Shown here: piece after piece, positions 8,813 through 17,000 of the stretch
How the letters are laid out: each line of letters begins with the position of its first letter
Position numbering within the stretch: the first letter of the stretch is position 1
Assembly (NCBI RefSeq): GCF_011682145.1
Contig: NZ_WHJH01000014.1
Span: 1 to 64,000, forward strand
DNA: 64,000 nt
Source: Massilia mucilaginosa
GTDB lineage: Bacteria > Pseudomonadota > Gammaproteobacteria > Burkholderiales > Burkholderiaceae_D
Direction: 5' to 3'
Made by a program: the position numbers and the translations under genes
Notes under the pieces: generated by a model
Databases searched by the model: none
Told to the model about the DNA's origin: nothing
What the model saw: only the letters and a program-made list of their open reading frames with translations

Positions 8813-10195
8813 TCAGGCCGCCCGCGCGGCCGGCAGCGGCGCCGCGAGCGCTGTCTGGACCGGCGCCGCCGCCGACGACGACGTGTCGCGTATCACCAGC
8901 GGTTCCGCCTGCGCCCCGTCGAGCAAGCCGATCAGTTCGGCCAGCATCGCCCGGTCGGTCGCCACGTCGGCCGTGTTCAAGGCCAGGTCGCGCGCAATGT
9001 CGCGCAGGCGCCAGGTGATTTCGCGCGTGGCCACGGCTTTTTCGAATTGCAGGGCGCCGTCGTCGTGGTCGTGCAAGCCATGGTTGTTCTTCAGATAGGC
9101 ATCGAGCCCGGTGCTGATGAAGGCGCGCTCGATATTCCTGATGCGCGCCAGCGCCCGTTGAATCAGCGCCCACACGCGCGGCGAGCGCAGGGCATCGTCG
9201 CGCAGCATGTTCTGGCCGGCCTCCAGCGCATCGGCAATCCGGTGCCACAGCCGCGCAATCGCGGCGTCATCGCTCTCTTCCGGGCGCGAGGGAGCGATCG
9301 GACGGTTGGCCGGCTGCGTGCGCAAGGCATTCGAAATGGCCGACAAAAAGTGGTGCGGATGCTCGCCCGGAATGATTTTCAGGGCCAGTTCGGCGCGCTC
9401 GAGCGGATAATCCTTGTGCAGCACCCCGGCCAGCATTTCCGCCACCGACACCGCCAGCCCCGGTCCGCTGATCATCCCGCCGGCCGACTGGCGCGGATAG
9501 CCGGTGCCGTCGAGCCGTTCGTGGTGTTCCGACACCGCCCGCCCCACCGCCGCCGGATAGGTTTCGAGTTCGGTAATGAGCATCTGGCCGATGCGCGGAT
9601 GGATCACCAGGTGCGCCCACTCGTGCGGCAGCAGGCGTTTGCCCGGCATCAGGTACGCCGGGTCGATGTACAGCTCGCCGATATCGTGCAGCAGGCCGGC
9701 CAGGCCGGCCGCCATCTGGTCGTCGTTCGACAGCTGCATTTTTTTCGCCATGCCGATCGACAGCAGGCTGACGGCCACGCTGTGTTCCAGCGCGCGCGGG
9801 TCGTCGCGGTCGGTCAGGGTGAGCATCATGCGCATGGCATGGCCCAGATGCATGTTCGCCAGCAAGGTCTGCGGCGAAATCCCGCGCCCCGCGTTGCGGC
9901 CCAGGATGCGGTTGATCGGCACGCTGGTATCGAGAATGCGGCTGGCCGTCTCGAGAATCAGGCCGTTGTCGGTGCCGCCCTCGGCGCTCAGCGACGATTC
10001 CAGCGTCTTCCTGAGCTTGTGTCCGCCCAGGGTATCCTGCTGGGCGCGCGTCAACCTGGCGCCCTTGGCCACCAGCTTCATGCCCCGGATGTCGACGATG
10101 TCTTCGCTGGCGGCGACATCCATCACCTCGGTCAGCTTCATCAATTTGTTCAGGTAGTGCTGGTTGACAGTAGTGTTCAGGCTGGTACGCTGCAT
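8813..10195 (-). CDS. HD-GYP domain protein (putative cyclic-di-GMP phosphodiesterase)
   Basis: Predicted cytoplasmic signalling hydrolase that linearises c-di-GMP. The HD pair is at residues 170-171 (LLHDIGELYI) and the GYP motif at 232-234 within HHERLDGTGYP, so both signature elements are conserved. The N-terminal ~120 residues and the C-terminal ~170 residues match no sensor domain I recognise; the C-terminal part is largely helical. The start at 10195 is preceded by GGAG with good spacing; the longer frame to 10372 lacks such a site and runs into the divergent promoter region. It is divergent from the glutathione peroxidase gene. Confidence 0.82.
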   Translation of the reverse strand: MQRTSLNTTVNQHYLNKLMKLTEVMDVAASEDIVDIRGMKLVAKGARLTRAQQDTLGGHKLRKTLESSLSAEGGTDNGLILETASRILDTSVPINRILGRNAGRGISPQTLLANMHLGHAMRMMLTLTDRDDPRALEHSVAVSLLSIGMAKKMQLSNDDQMAAGLAGLLHDIGELYIDPAYLMPGKRLLPHEWAHLVIHPRIGQMLITELETYPAAVGRAVSEHHERLDGTGYPRQSAGGMISGPGLAVSVAEMLAGVLHKDYPLERAELALKIIPGEHPHHFLSAISNALRTQPANRPIAPSRPEESDDAAIARLWHRIADALEAGQNMLRDDALRSPRVWALIQRALARIRNIERAFISTGLDAYLKNNHGLHDHDDGALQFEKAVATREITWRLRDIARDLALNTADVATDRAMLAELIGLLDGAQAEPLVIRDTSSSAAAPVQTALAAPLPAARAA

Positions 10196-10359
10196 GGGTG
10201 GCTCCGTAAAGATGTCCACATGATACCAACTATTTCCCAAAAGAATCGTTCTGAGTATCAAATATTTGCTGCTTTTTTTGGCAAGGTAGCCGTTCTGTCC
10301 ATCGCCGCGCCGCTGGCAAAGGCGAATTGACATAGAATGAAGTTCCCATTCCCCACCGC

Positions 10360-10962
10360 ATGGAAACAACAATGTTCAAGATTTCGGCACTTCTTCTCGC
10401 GGGCCTGTCCGCTGTTGTATTGACGAGCACTCCGGCGCGCGCCCAGGCCCCCGCCGCCGCCCCGGCAGCGGTCCCGGCCAGCTGCCCGGCCTTGCTCAAG
10501 CACAGCTTCAAGCGCCTGCAGGATGACGTGCCGCAGGACCTGTGCCAGTACGCCGGCAAGGTTGTGCTGGTGGTCAACACCGCCAGCTACTGCGGCTATA
10601 CCACCCAGTACGAAGGGCTGGAAAAGCTGTACGCCAAATACGGCAGCAAGGGCCTGGTCGTGCTGGGCTTTCCGTCGAACGACTTCGGCAAGCAGGAACC
10701 GGGCAGCGCCAAGGAGATTGCCGATCTCTGCTACAACACCTATGGCGTCAAGTTCCCCATGTTCGCCAAGACCGTGGTCAGCGGCGCCAATCCGAACCCC
10801 CTGCACGCGAGCCTGATCAAGGCCACCGGCAAGGAGCCGAAATGGAACTTCACCAAATACCTGATCGACCGCAACGGCAAGGTCATCGAACACTATCCAA
10901 GCAAGGTTACCCCCGAAGACAAGCAGCTGGTCGGCAAGATCGAGCAAGCCCTCGGCGGCTGA
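10360..10962 (+). CDS. Exported glutathione peroxidase-like thiol peroxidase
   Basis: Reduces hydrogen or lipid peroxides using a peroxidatic cysteine; bacterial members mostly use thioredoxin. The active-site loop N-T-A-S-Y-C-G-Y-T carries Cys rather than selenocysteine. The catalytic Gln (NDFGKQEPG) and Trp/Asn (KWNFTKYLID) are present, and 'DLCYNTYGVKFPMF' has the Cys usually seen in the second motif. A hydrophobic leader ending PARA-Q predicts export to the periplasm. Two ATGs are possible (10360 and 10372); the second gives the more typical signal peptide, and neither has a strong Shine-Dalgarno. A TTGACA hexamer at 10327-10332 may be part of the promoter. Confidence 0.88.
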   Translation: METTMFKISALLLAGLSAVVLTSTPARAQAPAAAPAAVPASCPALLKHSFKRLQDDVPQDLCQYAGKVVLVVNTASYCGYTTQYEGLEKLYAKYGSKGLVVLGFPSNDFGKQEPGSAKEIADLCYNTYGVKFPMFAKTVVSGANPNPLHASLIKATGKEPKWNFTKYLIDRNGKVIEHYPSKVTPEDKQLVGKIEQALGG

Positions 10963-11002
10963 GGACGATTGCCCCGCAGCCCTCCCGCACAGGGCGTCCC
11001 GT

Positions 11003-11025
11003 AGGGCAGGTCCCGTGCCTGCCCT
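11003..11025. other. Short hairpin downstream of the glutathione peroxidase gene
   Basis: An 8-bp inverted repeat (AGGGCAGG with CCTGCCCT, 7-nt loop) lies 40 bp after the stop codon. No T-tract follows, so a role in termination or mRNA stability is only possible. Confidence 0.4.
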
Positions 11026-11125
11026 GGAATGTGTGTCTTACCCACAACGCATCACGGGGATTCAGTTTCCCAAAAGACATTAAAGATACTAAAATAGAAC
11101 ACTCGCTCTATTGCCGGTCTTTCCG

Positions 11126-11410
11126 ATGCTCCCCACTCTCGATTACGCATTCTTCGCAGAACGCCTGCACGGCTTTTTTGCCGTGGCCGGCCATGACGGC
11201 GTCACCCTTGCCCTGACCGAGGTCGACCGGCCCGCGCACCAGCCAGCCGGGGGCAACAGCTTTGCGCTGCTGTTTCGCGGCCCGGCCCAGCCCGCGCTGG
11301 AGCAGATGACCTACATGTTGGACATCCCCGGCAGCGCAACGTTCCCCCTGTTTATCGTCCCGGTCGGCTGCGACCAGGATGGCATGCAGTACCAGGCAAT
11401 TTTCAACTAA
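11126..11410 (+). CDS. DUF6916-like protein, first gene of the collar-protein cluster
   Basis: A 94-residue protein with no signal peptide. From memory it resembles DUF6916 proteins found beside phage-collar/MdpB genes. Its pattern, an early 'FAERLHGFF' helix, then 'LTEVDRPA', 'FALLFRGP' and a C-terminal 'FPLFIVPVG' strand, aligns with the second copy at 13566 ('LAEVQTPA', 'FSLVFASD', 'FLLFVAPAG'). The two therefore look like paralogues bracketing the cluster. The ATG at 11126 is preferred over a TTG at 11111. A frame starting at 11379 overlaps its end but belongs to the next gene, whose real start is 11463. The function is unknown. Confidence 0.65.
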   Translation: MLPTLDYAFFAERLHGFFAVAGHDGVTLALTEVDRPAHQPAGGNSFALLFRGPAQPALEQMTYMLDIPGSATFPLFIVPVGCDQDGMQYQAIFN

Positions 11411-11462
11411 CTATTGCGCGCGCCCAAGGGCGCCGCGGCAAGCGACTGGCAAGGAGCCGTGC

Positions 11463-11975
11463 ATGAGTGAACCGTTCTTGGCAGAAATCCGGATGATGTC
11501 GTTCAACTTCCCGCCCAAGGGCTGGGCCGTGTGCAACGGACAGTTGCTTCCGATCAACCAGAACCAGGCCCTGTTCGCCCTGCTCGGGACCCAGTATGGC
11601 GGCAACGGCCAGACCAACTTCGCCTTGCCCGACCTGCGCGGCCGGGTGCCGGTGCACACGGGCGCCGTGAGCGGCCCGCTGGGCTCAAGCGGCGGCCAGG
11701 AAGCGGTCACGCTCGAGCCATCCCAGCTGCCCGTCCACGCCCACGCGCTCAATGCCACCACCGCCCTGGCCACCAGCGGCTCGCCGGCGAATGCCCTGGC
11801 GGGCAAGAAGGGCCGCCTCGGGCGCGACCTGTTCGCCGCCCCGGCCAACCTGGCGGCACTGAACGAGAATACCGTGACGCCGCGCGGCGGTTCGCAGGCG
11901 CATTCCAACATGCAGCCTTTCCTGGCGCTCAATTTCGCGATTGCCCTGCAGGGCATTTTCCCCAGCCCGAACTGA
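11463..11975 (+). CDS. Phage-tail-collar / microcystin-dependent-protein (MdpB)-like protein, copy 1
   Basis: A 170-residue member of the Collar-domain family first described in phage tail fibres and also found in free-standing bacterial genes (MdpB type). The N-terminal signature 'PFLAEIRMMSFNFPPKGWAVCNGQLLPI' and 'NQNQALFALLGTQYGGNGQTNFALPDLRGRVP' are diagnostic. A variable Ala/Ser/Gly-rich middle and a conserved 'HSNMQPFLALNFAIALQG' C-terminus follow. AAGGAG lies 7 nt before the ATG. It is followed closely by copies 2 and 3. No phage structural genes surround it, so a role as a host surface or secreted protein is more likely than a prophage tail. Confidence 0.85.
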   Translation: MSEPFLAEIRMMSFNFPPKGWAVCNGQLLPINQNQALFALLGTQYGGNGQTNFALPDLRGRVPVHTGAVSGPLGSSGGQEAVTLEPSQLPVHAHALNATTALATSGSPANALAGKKGRLGRDLFAAPANLAALNENTVTPRGGSQAHSNMQPFLALNFAIALQGIFPSPN

Positions 11976-11993
11976 ATAACAAGGACGTACGCG

Positions 11994-12515
11994 ATGGCAC
12001 AACCTTATGTCGGCGAAATCCGCATGTTTGCAGGAACTTTTGCCCCGCTCGGCTGGGAATTCTGCAACGGCCAACTGTTGCAAATCTCTGAAAACGAGAC
12101 CCTGTTCCAGCTGATCGGCACCACCTACGGCGGCGACGGCCAATCGACCTTCGCCATGCCCGACATGCGCGGGCGCGTTCCCCTGCACATGGGCAAGGGC
12201 GTCAGCGGCACCACCTACCAGTTGGCCGAAGCGGCCGGCGTCGAAACGGTGACTCTGACCATGCCGATGATCCCGGGCCACACGCACGCCGTGATGGCCT
12301 CGACCAACCCCGCCAGTGCCGCCGTCAGCCCCGCCACAGGCGTGCCCGGCAACACCGGCGGGACCCCCGTGTACGGCCTGAACGGCGCAAACGCGCCGAT
12401 GGCCGCGGGCGCCATCGCCAGCCAGGGCGGATCGCAGCCGCACAACAATATGGCGCCCTACCTGGGAATCCATTTCATCATTTCCCTGTTCGGCATTTTC
12501 CCCAGCCCGACCTAA
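11994..12515 (+). CDS. Phage-tail-collar / MdpB-like protein, copy 2
   Basis: A 173-residue tandem paralogue of copy 1, starting 18 bp after it with AAGGA upstream. It has the same framework (PYVGEIRMFAGTFAPLGWEFCNGQLL, GDGQSTFAMPDMRGRVPLHMG, NNMAPYLGIHFIISLFG). The central insert (about residues 95-145) differs strongly from copies 1 and 3 in sequence and in its Gly/Thr/Ala content. That is the usual pattern for a variable ligand-contacting segment in collar proteins. Function unknown. Confidence 0.85.
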   Translation: MAQPYVGEIRMFAGTFAPLGWEFCNGQLLQISENETLFQLIGTTYGGDGQSTFAMPDMRGRVPLHMGKGVSGTTYQLAEAAGVETVTLTMPMIPGHTHAVMASTNPASAAVSPATGVPGNTGGTPVYGLNGANAPMAAGAIASQGGSQPHNNMAPYLGIHFIISLFGIFPSPT

Positions 12516-12529
12516 CGGACATCATCGCC

Positions 12530-13054
12530 ATGGCAGACCCCTTCCTTGCTGAAATACGCATTTTCCCCTTCAACTTCGTGCCCAAAGGCTGGGCCGCCTG
12601 CAATGGCCAGCTGATGCCGCTGTCGCAAAACACGGCCCTGTTCTCGCTGCTCGGCACCGCCTACGGCGGCGATGGCAAAAGCACCTTCGCGCTGCCCGAC
12701 CTGGCCGACCGCTCGCCGCTGCACGCGGGCGGCGGCCCCGGCTTGACCGTACGCGACCTCGGCGAGCAGGACGGCGTGCGTGAAGTCGCGCTGACCATCG
12801 CCGAGATGCCCGCGCACCAGCACGATTTGCGCCACGCCGGCAGCGCCGCCAGCACCGCCACGCCCGGCATGACGGTCTCGTTCGGCCATGCCGGCGTGGC
12901 GCAAATCTATGCGAGCGCCGCCGCTACCTTGACGCCGCTGGCGCCGGCCGCGCTGTCAACGGCCGGCGCCGGCCAGCCGCACGAGAACCGCCAGCCCTTC
13001 CTCGCATTGAATTTTTGCATCGCGCTGCAGGGCGTGTTCCCGCAGCGCCCGTGA
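12530..13054 (+). CDS. Phage-tail-collar / MdpB-like protein, copy 3
   Basis: A 174-residue third paralogue. The N-terminus 'DPFLAEIRIFPFNFVPKGWAACNGQLMPL' is closest to copy 1, and the C-terminus is 'NRQPFLALNFCIALQGVFP'. The middle section is Ala/Thr/His-rich and again unlike its neighbours. The Shine-Dalgarno is weak. The stop codon lies 2 bp before the ATG of the GNAT gene, which indicates one transcription unit. Confidence 0.85.
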   Translation: MADPFLAEIRIFPFNFVPKGWAACNGQLMPLSQNTALFSLLGTAYGGDGKSTFALPDLADRSPLHAGGGPGLTVRDLGEQDGVREVALTIAEMPAHQHDLRHAGSAASTATPGMTVSFGHAGVAQIYASAAATLTPLAPAALSTAGAGQPHENRQPFLALNFCIALQGVFPQRP

Positions 13055-13056
13055 GG

Positions 13057-13569
13057 ATGACGCCGACACTGCGCCCGCTGCGGGCCGCCGACCACGTCTT
13101 CCTGCGCAGCGTGTACGCGGCCGCGCGCGCCCGCGACATCGCCCGCTCCGGGTGGGACGTGGCCACCGCCGACGCTTACGTGCGCATGCAGTTCGACGCC
13201 CAGCACGGCTTTTACCGCAAGCGCTATCCGGCCGGCCATTTCGATCTCGTGCTCGATGGCGACATCTCGGTCGGCCGCCTGTACGTGGCGCGCGAAGCGC
13301 AGCGCATCCACGTGATCGAGATCGGCATGCTGCCGGCCTACCGCAACCGCGGCGGCGGCGGCGCGCTGCTGGCCGCCTTGCAGCGCGAAGCGGGCGCGCG
13401 CGGCGCGGCCGTCACCACCCACGTCGAATCGAACAACCGGTCCATGTCGCTGTACCGGCGCTTCGGTTTTCGCGAGATCGGCAGCGCCGGCTTTCACCGC
13501 CTCATGGAATGGCGCGCCGACGCGCCCTCCGCACCATCCACCCCGACCAGTAAAGGCCACACAGCATGA
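13057..13569 (+). CDS. GNAT-family N-acetyltransferase
   Basis: Predicted acetyl-CoA-dependent acetyltransferase of 170 residues. The acetyl-CoA loop is 'IGMLPAYRNRGGGGALLAAL' (R-G-x-G-G/A type), followed by the beta-5/alpha-4 'VESNNRSMSLYRRFGFREIG' signature. The substrate is unknown. It is translationally coupled to both sides: 2 bp after collar copy 3, and a 4-bp ATGA overlap with the DUF6916 gene. This suggests it modifies a product of the same cluster, possibly one of the collar proteins, but that is inference. Confidence 0.85.
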   Translation: MTPTLRPLRAADHVFLRSVYAAARARDIARSGWDVATADAYVRMQFDAQHGFYRKRYPAGHFDLVLDGDISVGRLYVAREAQRIHVIEIGMLPAYRNRGGGGALLAALQREAGARGAAVTTHVESNNRSMSLYRRFGFREIGSAGFHRLMEWRADAPSAPSTPTSKGHTA

Positions 13570-13961
13570 AACGACGCGACATCCTCAGGGCCGGCGCCAG
13601 CTCGCTCGCTTTTGCCGGCATGATGGGCGCGGCCGCGCCCCAGGCCGCTGCCTCCGGCGCCACGCCGTTCGCGTGGAGCCACGCCAGCGCGCTGGCGCTG
13701 GTCGGCCAGCAGTTCTGGCTGAACCACCCCGAGCTGCGCGCCATCGGCATCACCCTGGCCGAGGTGCAAACGCCGGCCACCCAGGACGACCCGCGCCTGC
13801 GCCAGTTCTCGCTGGTCTTCGCCAGCGACGGCGCCCGCTTTGCGGCCGGCACCTACGAGATCGACCATGCCACCCTGGGCCGCTTCCTGCTGTTCGTCGC
13901 CCCTGCCGGCAACGCCGCCGGCGCGCCGCGCTACCGCGCCGATTTCAGCCTGATGGCCTGA
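13566..13961 (+). CDS. DUF6916-like protein with twin-arginine leader
   Basis: A 131-residue paralogue of the gene at 11126 that carries an added N-terminal export signal. K-R-R-D-I-L-R-A-G followed by a moderately hydrophobic Ala-rich stretch ending AAA-S looks like a Tat leader. It overlaps the GNAT stop by 4 bp (ATGA). The predicted periplasmic location, immediately upstream of a two-partner secretion pair, suggests a link between the collar cluster and envelope export. The function is not known. Confidence 0.6.
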   Translation: MKRRDILRAGASSLAFAGMMGAAAPQAAASGATPFAWSHASALALVGQQFWLNHPELRAIGITLAEVQTPATQDDPRLRQFSLVFASDGARFAAGTYEIDHATLGRFLLFVAPAGNAAGAPRYRADFSLMA

Positions 13962-14032
13962 TCACACCCGCATTACCACGGCGCGCATCGGCGCGCCGGC
14001 TTCCACTTTCGCCCACCTACACGGATCCACCC

Positions 14033-17000
14033 ATGCACAAGCACGCCTCCGCCAACCGTTTCTACCGCCTCGTCTGGAGCCATGTGCATGCCTGCTGGGT
14101 CGCCGTGGCCGAAGGCGCGCGCGGACGCGGCAAGGGTGGCCGGCGCAAGCTCGCAAGCCTGATGCTGGGCGCCGCCGTGGCAGCCAACGCCGCCGCCGCC
14201 CCGCCCCTGATCGATAGCGCGCTGCCGGCCGGCGCGCAGGTCGTCGCCGGCCAGGCCGGCGTGAGCACCAACGGCGCGGCCATGACCGTCACCCAGGGCA
14301 GCGCCCAGGCCATCCTCAACTGGCAAAGCTTCGATATCGGCAGCAAGGCCGAGGTCCGCTTCGACCAGCCCTCGGCCAGTGCGGTGGCGCTCAATCGCGT
14401 GGTGGGCAGCGACCCCTCGCGCATCTACGGCAAGCTCTCGTCGAACGGCCAGGTGTTCCTGCTGAACCAGCAGGGCGTGCTGTTCGGCGCCGGCGCGCAA
14501 GTCAACGTGGGCGGCCTGGTGGCGTCCAGTCTCGGTCTGTCGGACCAGGACTTCCTCGACCGGCGTTACGAATTTTCCGCCGCCGGCACGCCCGGCGCGG
14601 TGCGCAACGACGGCAGCATCCGCACCGCCAATGGCGGTTACGTCGCGCTGATCGCGCCCACGGTGGCCAACAGCGGCAGCATCGGCGCGGCGGGCGGCAG
14701 CGCCGTGCTGGCAGCCGGCAGCCAGGTCGGCCTCGACCTGCGCGGCGACGGCCTGATCACCGTGCGCGTGGCCCGCTCCGCGCTCGACGCCGCGCTGACC
14801 AACGATGGCCTGGTGCGGGCCGACGGCGGCCAGGTGGTGCTCAGCGCCGCCGCGGCCGACGCGCTGGCGCGTTCCAGCGTCAACAACGCCGGCCTGGTGC
14901 AGGCGCGCGGCTTTGCCGGCGAAGGGGGCAGCATCCGCCTGAGCGGCGACACCATCCACGCGGGCGCGCTCGACGCCTCGTCCGGCGCGGCTGCGGGCGG
15001 ACGCATTGCGATCGATGGCGGCGCGGTCGCACTCGACGGCGCCATCAACGCCGACGGCGCCACCGGCGGCACGGTCAAGGTGGACGCGCGCGCCAACCTG
15101 TCGGCGGCGGCGGCGACCAGCGCGCAAGGCCGCGCCGGCAATGGCGGCACCATCGGCTACCGCGCCGGCGCAGCGCTGGTCGAGACCAGCAGCGCCTCGA
15201 CCAACGCCAGCGGCGCCGCCGATGGCGGCAGCACCAGCATCCACGGCGGCGCTGGCGTGATCTCGTCCGCCACCCACAGCGCCCGCGCGGGCGACGGCAT
15301 CGGCGGGCGTATCGACCTCTCCGGCGCCGATGTGCGCCTGCTCGGCGCCACGCTCGACGCCTCCGGCGCCACCCAGGGCGGCATGGTGCGCGTGGGCGGC
15401 GCCTTCCAGGGCGGCAGCGAGCGCGCCGACGCGCCCGACCTGGCGCGCTTCACGCAGCGCTGGGGCCAGCGTGCGCCGATTGCCTCGGCGCAGCAAACCT
15501 TCATCAACGATTCCACCAGCATCAAGGTGGCGGCCAGCGGCGCGCAGGGGCAGGGCGGCACGGCGGTGGTGTGGTCGGACCAGCAGACCACCATGCTGGG
15601 CAAAGTCGACGCCACCGGCGCGACGGCCGGCGGCACGGTCGAAATCTCGGGCAAGAACGAGCTGCGCCATGTCGGCCTGGAGCACCTCGACATCGGCGCC
15701 GGCGGCCAGCTGCTGCTCGACCCGAAGAACATCACCATCGGCAGCTATCCGCTGGTCTGGACCTACCAGGCGATCCTCGGCCAGGGTTACAGCGGCGGCA
15801 AGAACAAGGACGTCGCCAGCCTGGCCTCCGGCGACGGCTTCGGCTTCAGCGTCGCCCTCAACGAAACCGGCGACCGCCTGGCCGTGGGTGCCCCGTTCGA
15901 CAAGGGCTTCGACGGCACCGGCAGCGCCAAAGGGGCGGTGCGCCTGTTCAGTTTCAGCGACAATAATTTTTCCAACGCGACCCTGGAAGGCACCATCGGC
16001 GCCGGCTACACCGGCGGCAAGAACCTGAACCTGGCGCTGGCCGACGGCGACCAGTTCGGCACCTCGCTGGCCATGAACCATGACGCCTCGCTGCTGGGCG
16101 CCGGCGCCTTCGGCGACGGCAGCAACGGGTCGGTGCGCCTGTTCAATTTCGGCAGCAATTTCAGCGCCCCGGCCCTGACGCAAACGCTGACCGCCGCCGA
16201 CACCGGCAACCCGGCCATGGGATTCGGCGCGGCGGTCGGCATGAACCGCGCCGGCACCCGCCTCGGCATCGGCGCCCTGTACGACCAGGGCGCGCAAAAC
16301 GACTGCGCCAACTGCGGCGCCGTCTACGTCTTCGACAAGGGCGCCACCACGATGGCGCTGGCCGGCGTGGTCGGCCAGGGCGCCGGCGTGAGCCTGGCGA
16401 CGGACCAGCAGTTCGGCAGCGCGGTCGCCTTCGACAACAGCGGCAGCCTGATGGCCGTGGGCGCGGTCGGCACCGGCAGCGGCAAGGGCGCGGTGTACCT
16501 GTTCAGCGGCGTCGGCAACACCAGCGTACTTGAAGGGCGCATCGGCGCCGGCGTCAACGGCGCCAAGGACCTGGCCCTGACGCTGCGCGAGAACGACTTG
16601 TTCGGCTCCTCGGTAGCGCTGTCGGGCGACGGCAAGCGCCTGGCAATCGGCGCCACCGGCGACGGCGGCTTCGGCGTCGTGACCGGTGGTCCGGGCAGCG
16701 TGCGCATCGTCGATTTCGGCGGCGCCAGCTTTGCCGCGCCCACCGTGTCGGCCACGCTGGGACGCGACTACACGGTGGGCGCCAACGGCGACGTCGACCT
16801 GGGCGATGGCGATAACTTCGGCTTCGCGGCTGCGCTGAACCGGGCCGGCGACCGCCTGGTGGTCGGCGCACCGTACGCCAACTCGGCCAACGGCAGCGTG
16901 CCCGAAACCGGTGCGGTACACGCCTTTGCGCTGCTGCCGCCGCCATCGAGCAGCAACGTGCCGTTCACTTCCGTCAAGCCGAAGCCGGGCCTGGACGTGA

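Noticed and set aside
11463-13054. Collar-domain genes as evidence of a prophage
   Set aside because: No integrase, terminase, capsid, tail-tube, portal or lysis genes are found on either side. The neighbours are a GNAT, DUF6916 and a secretion pair.
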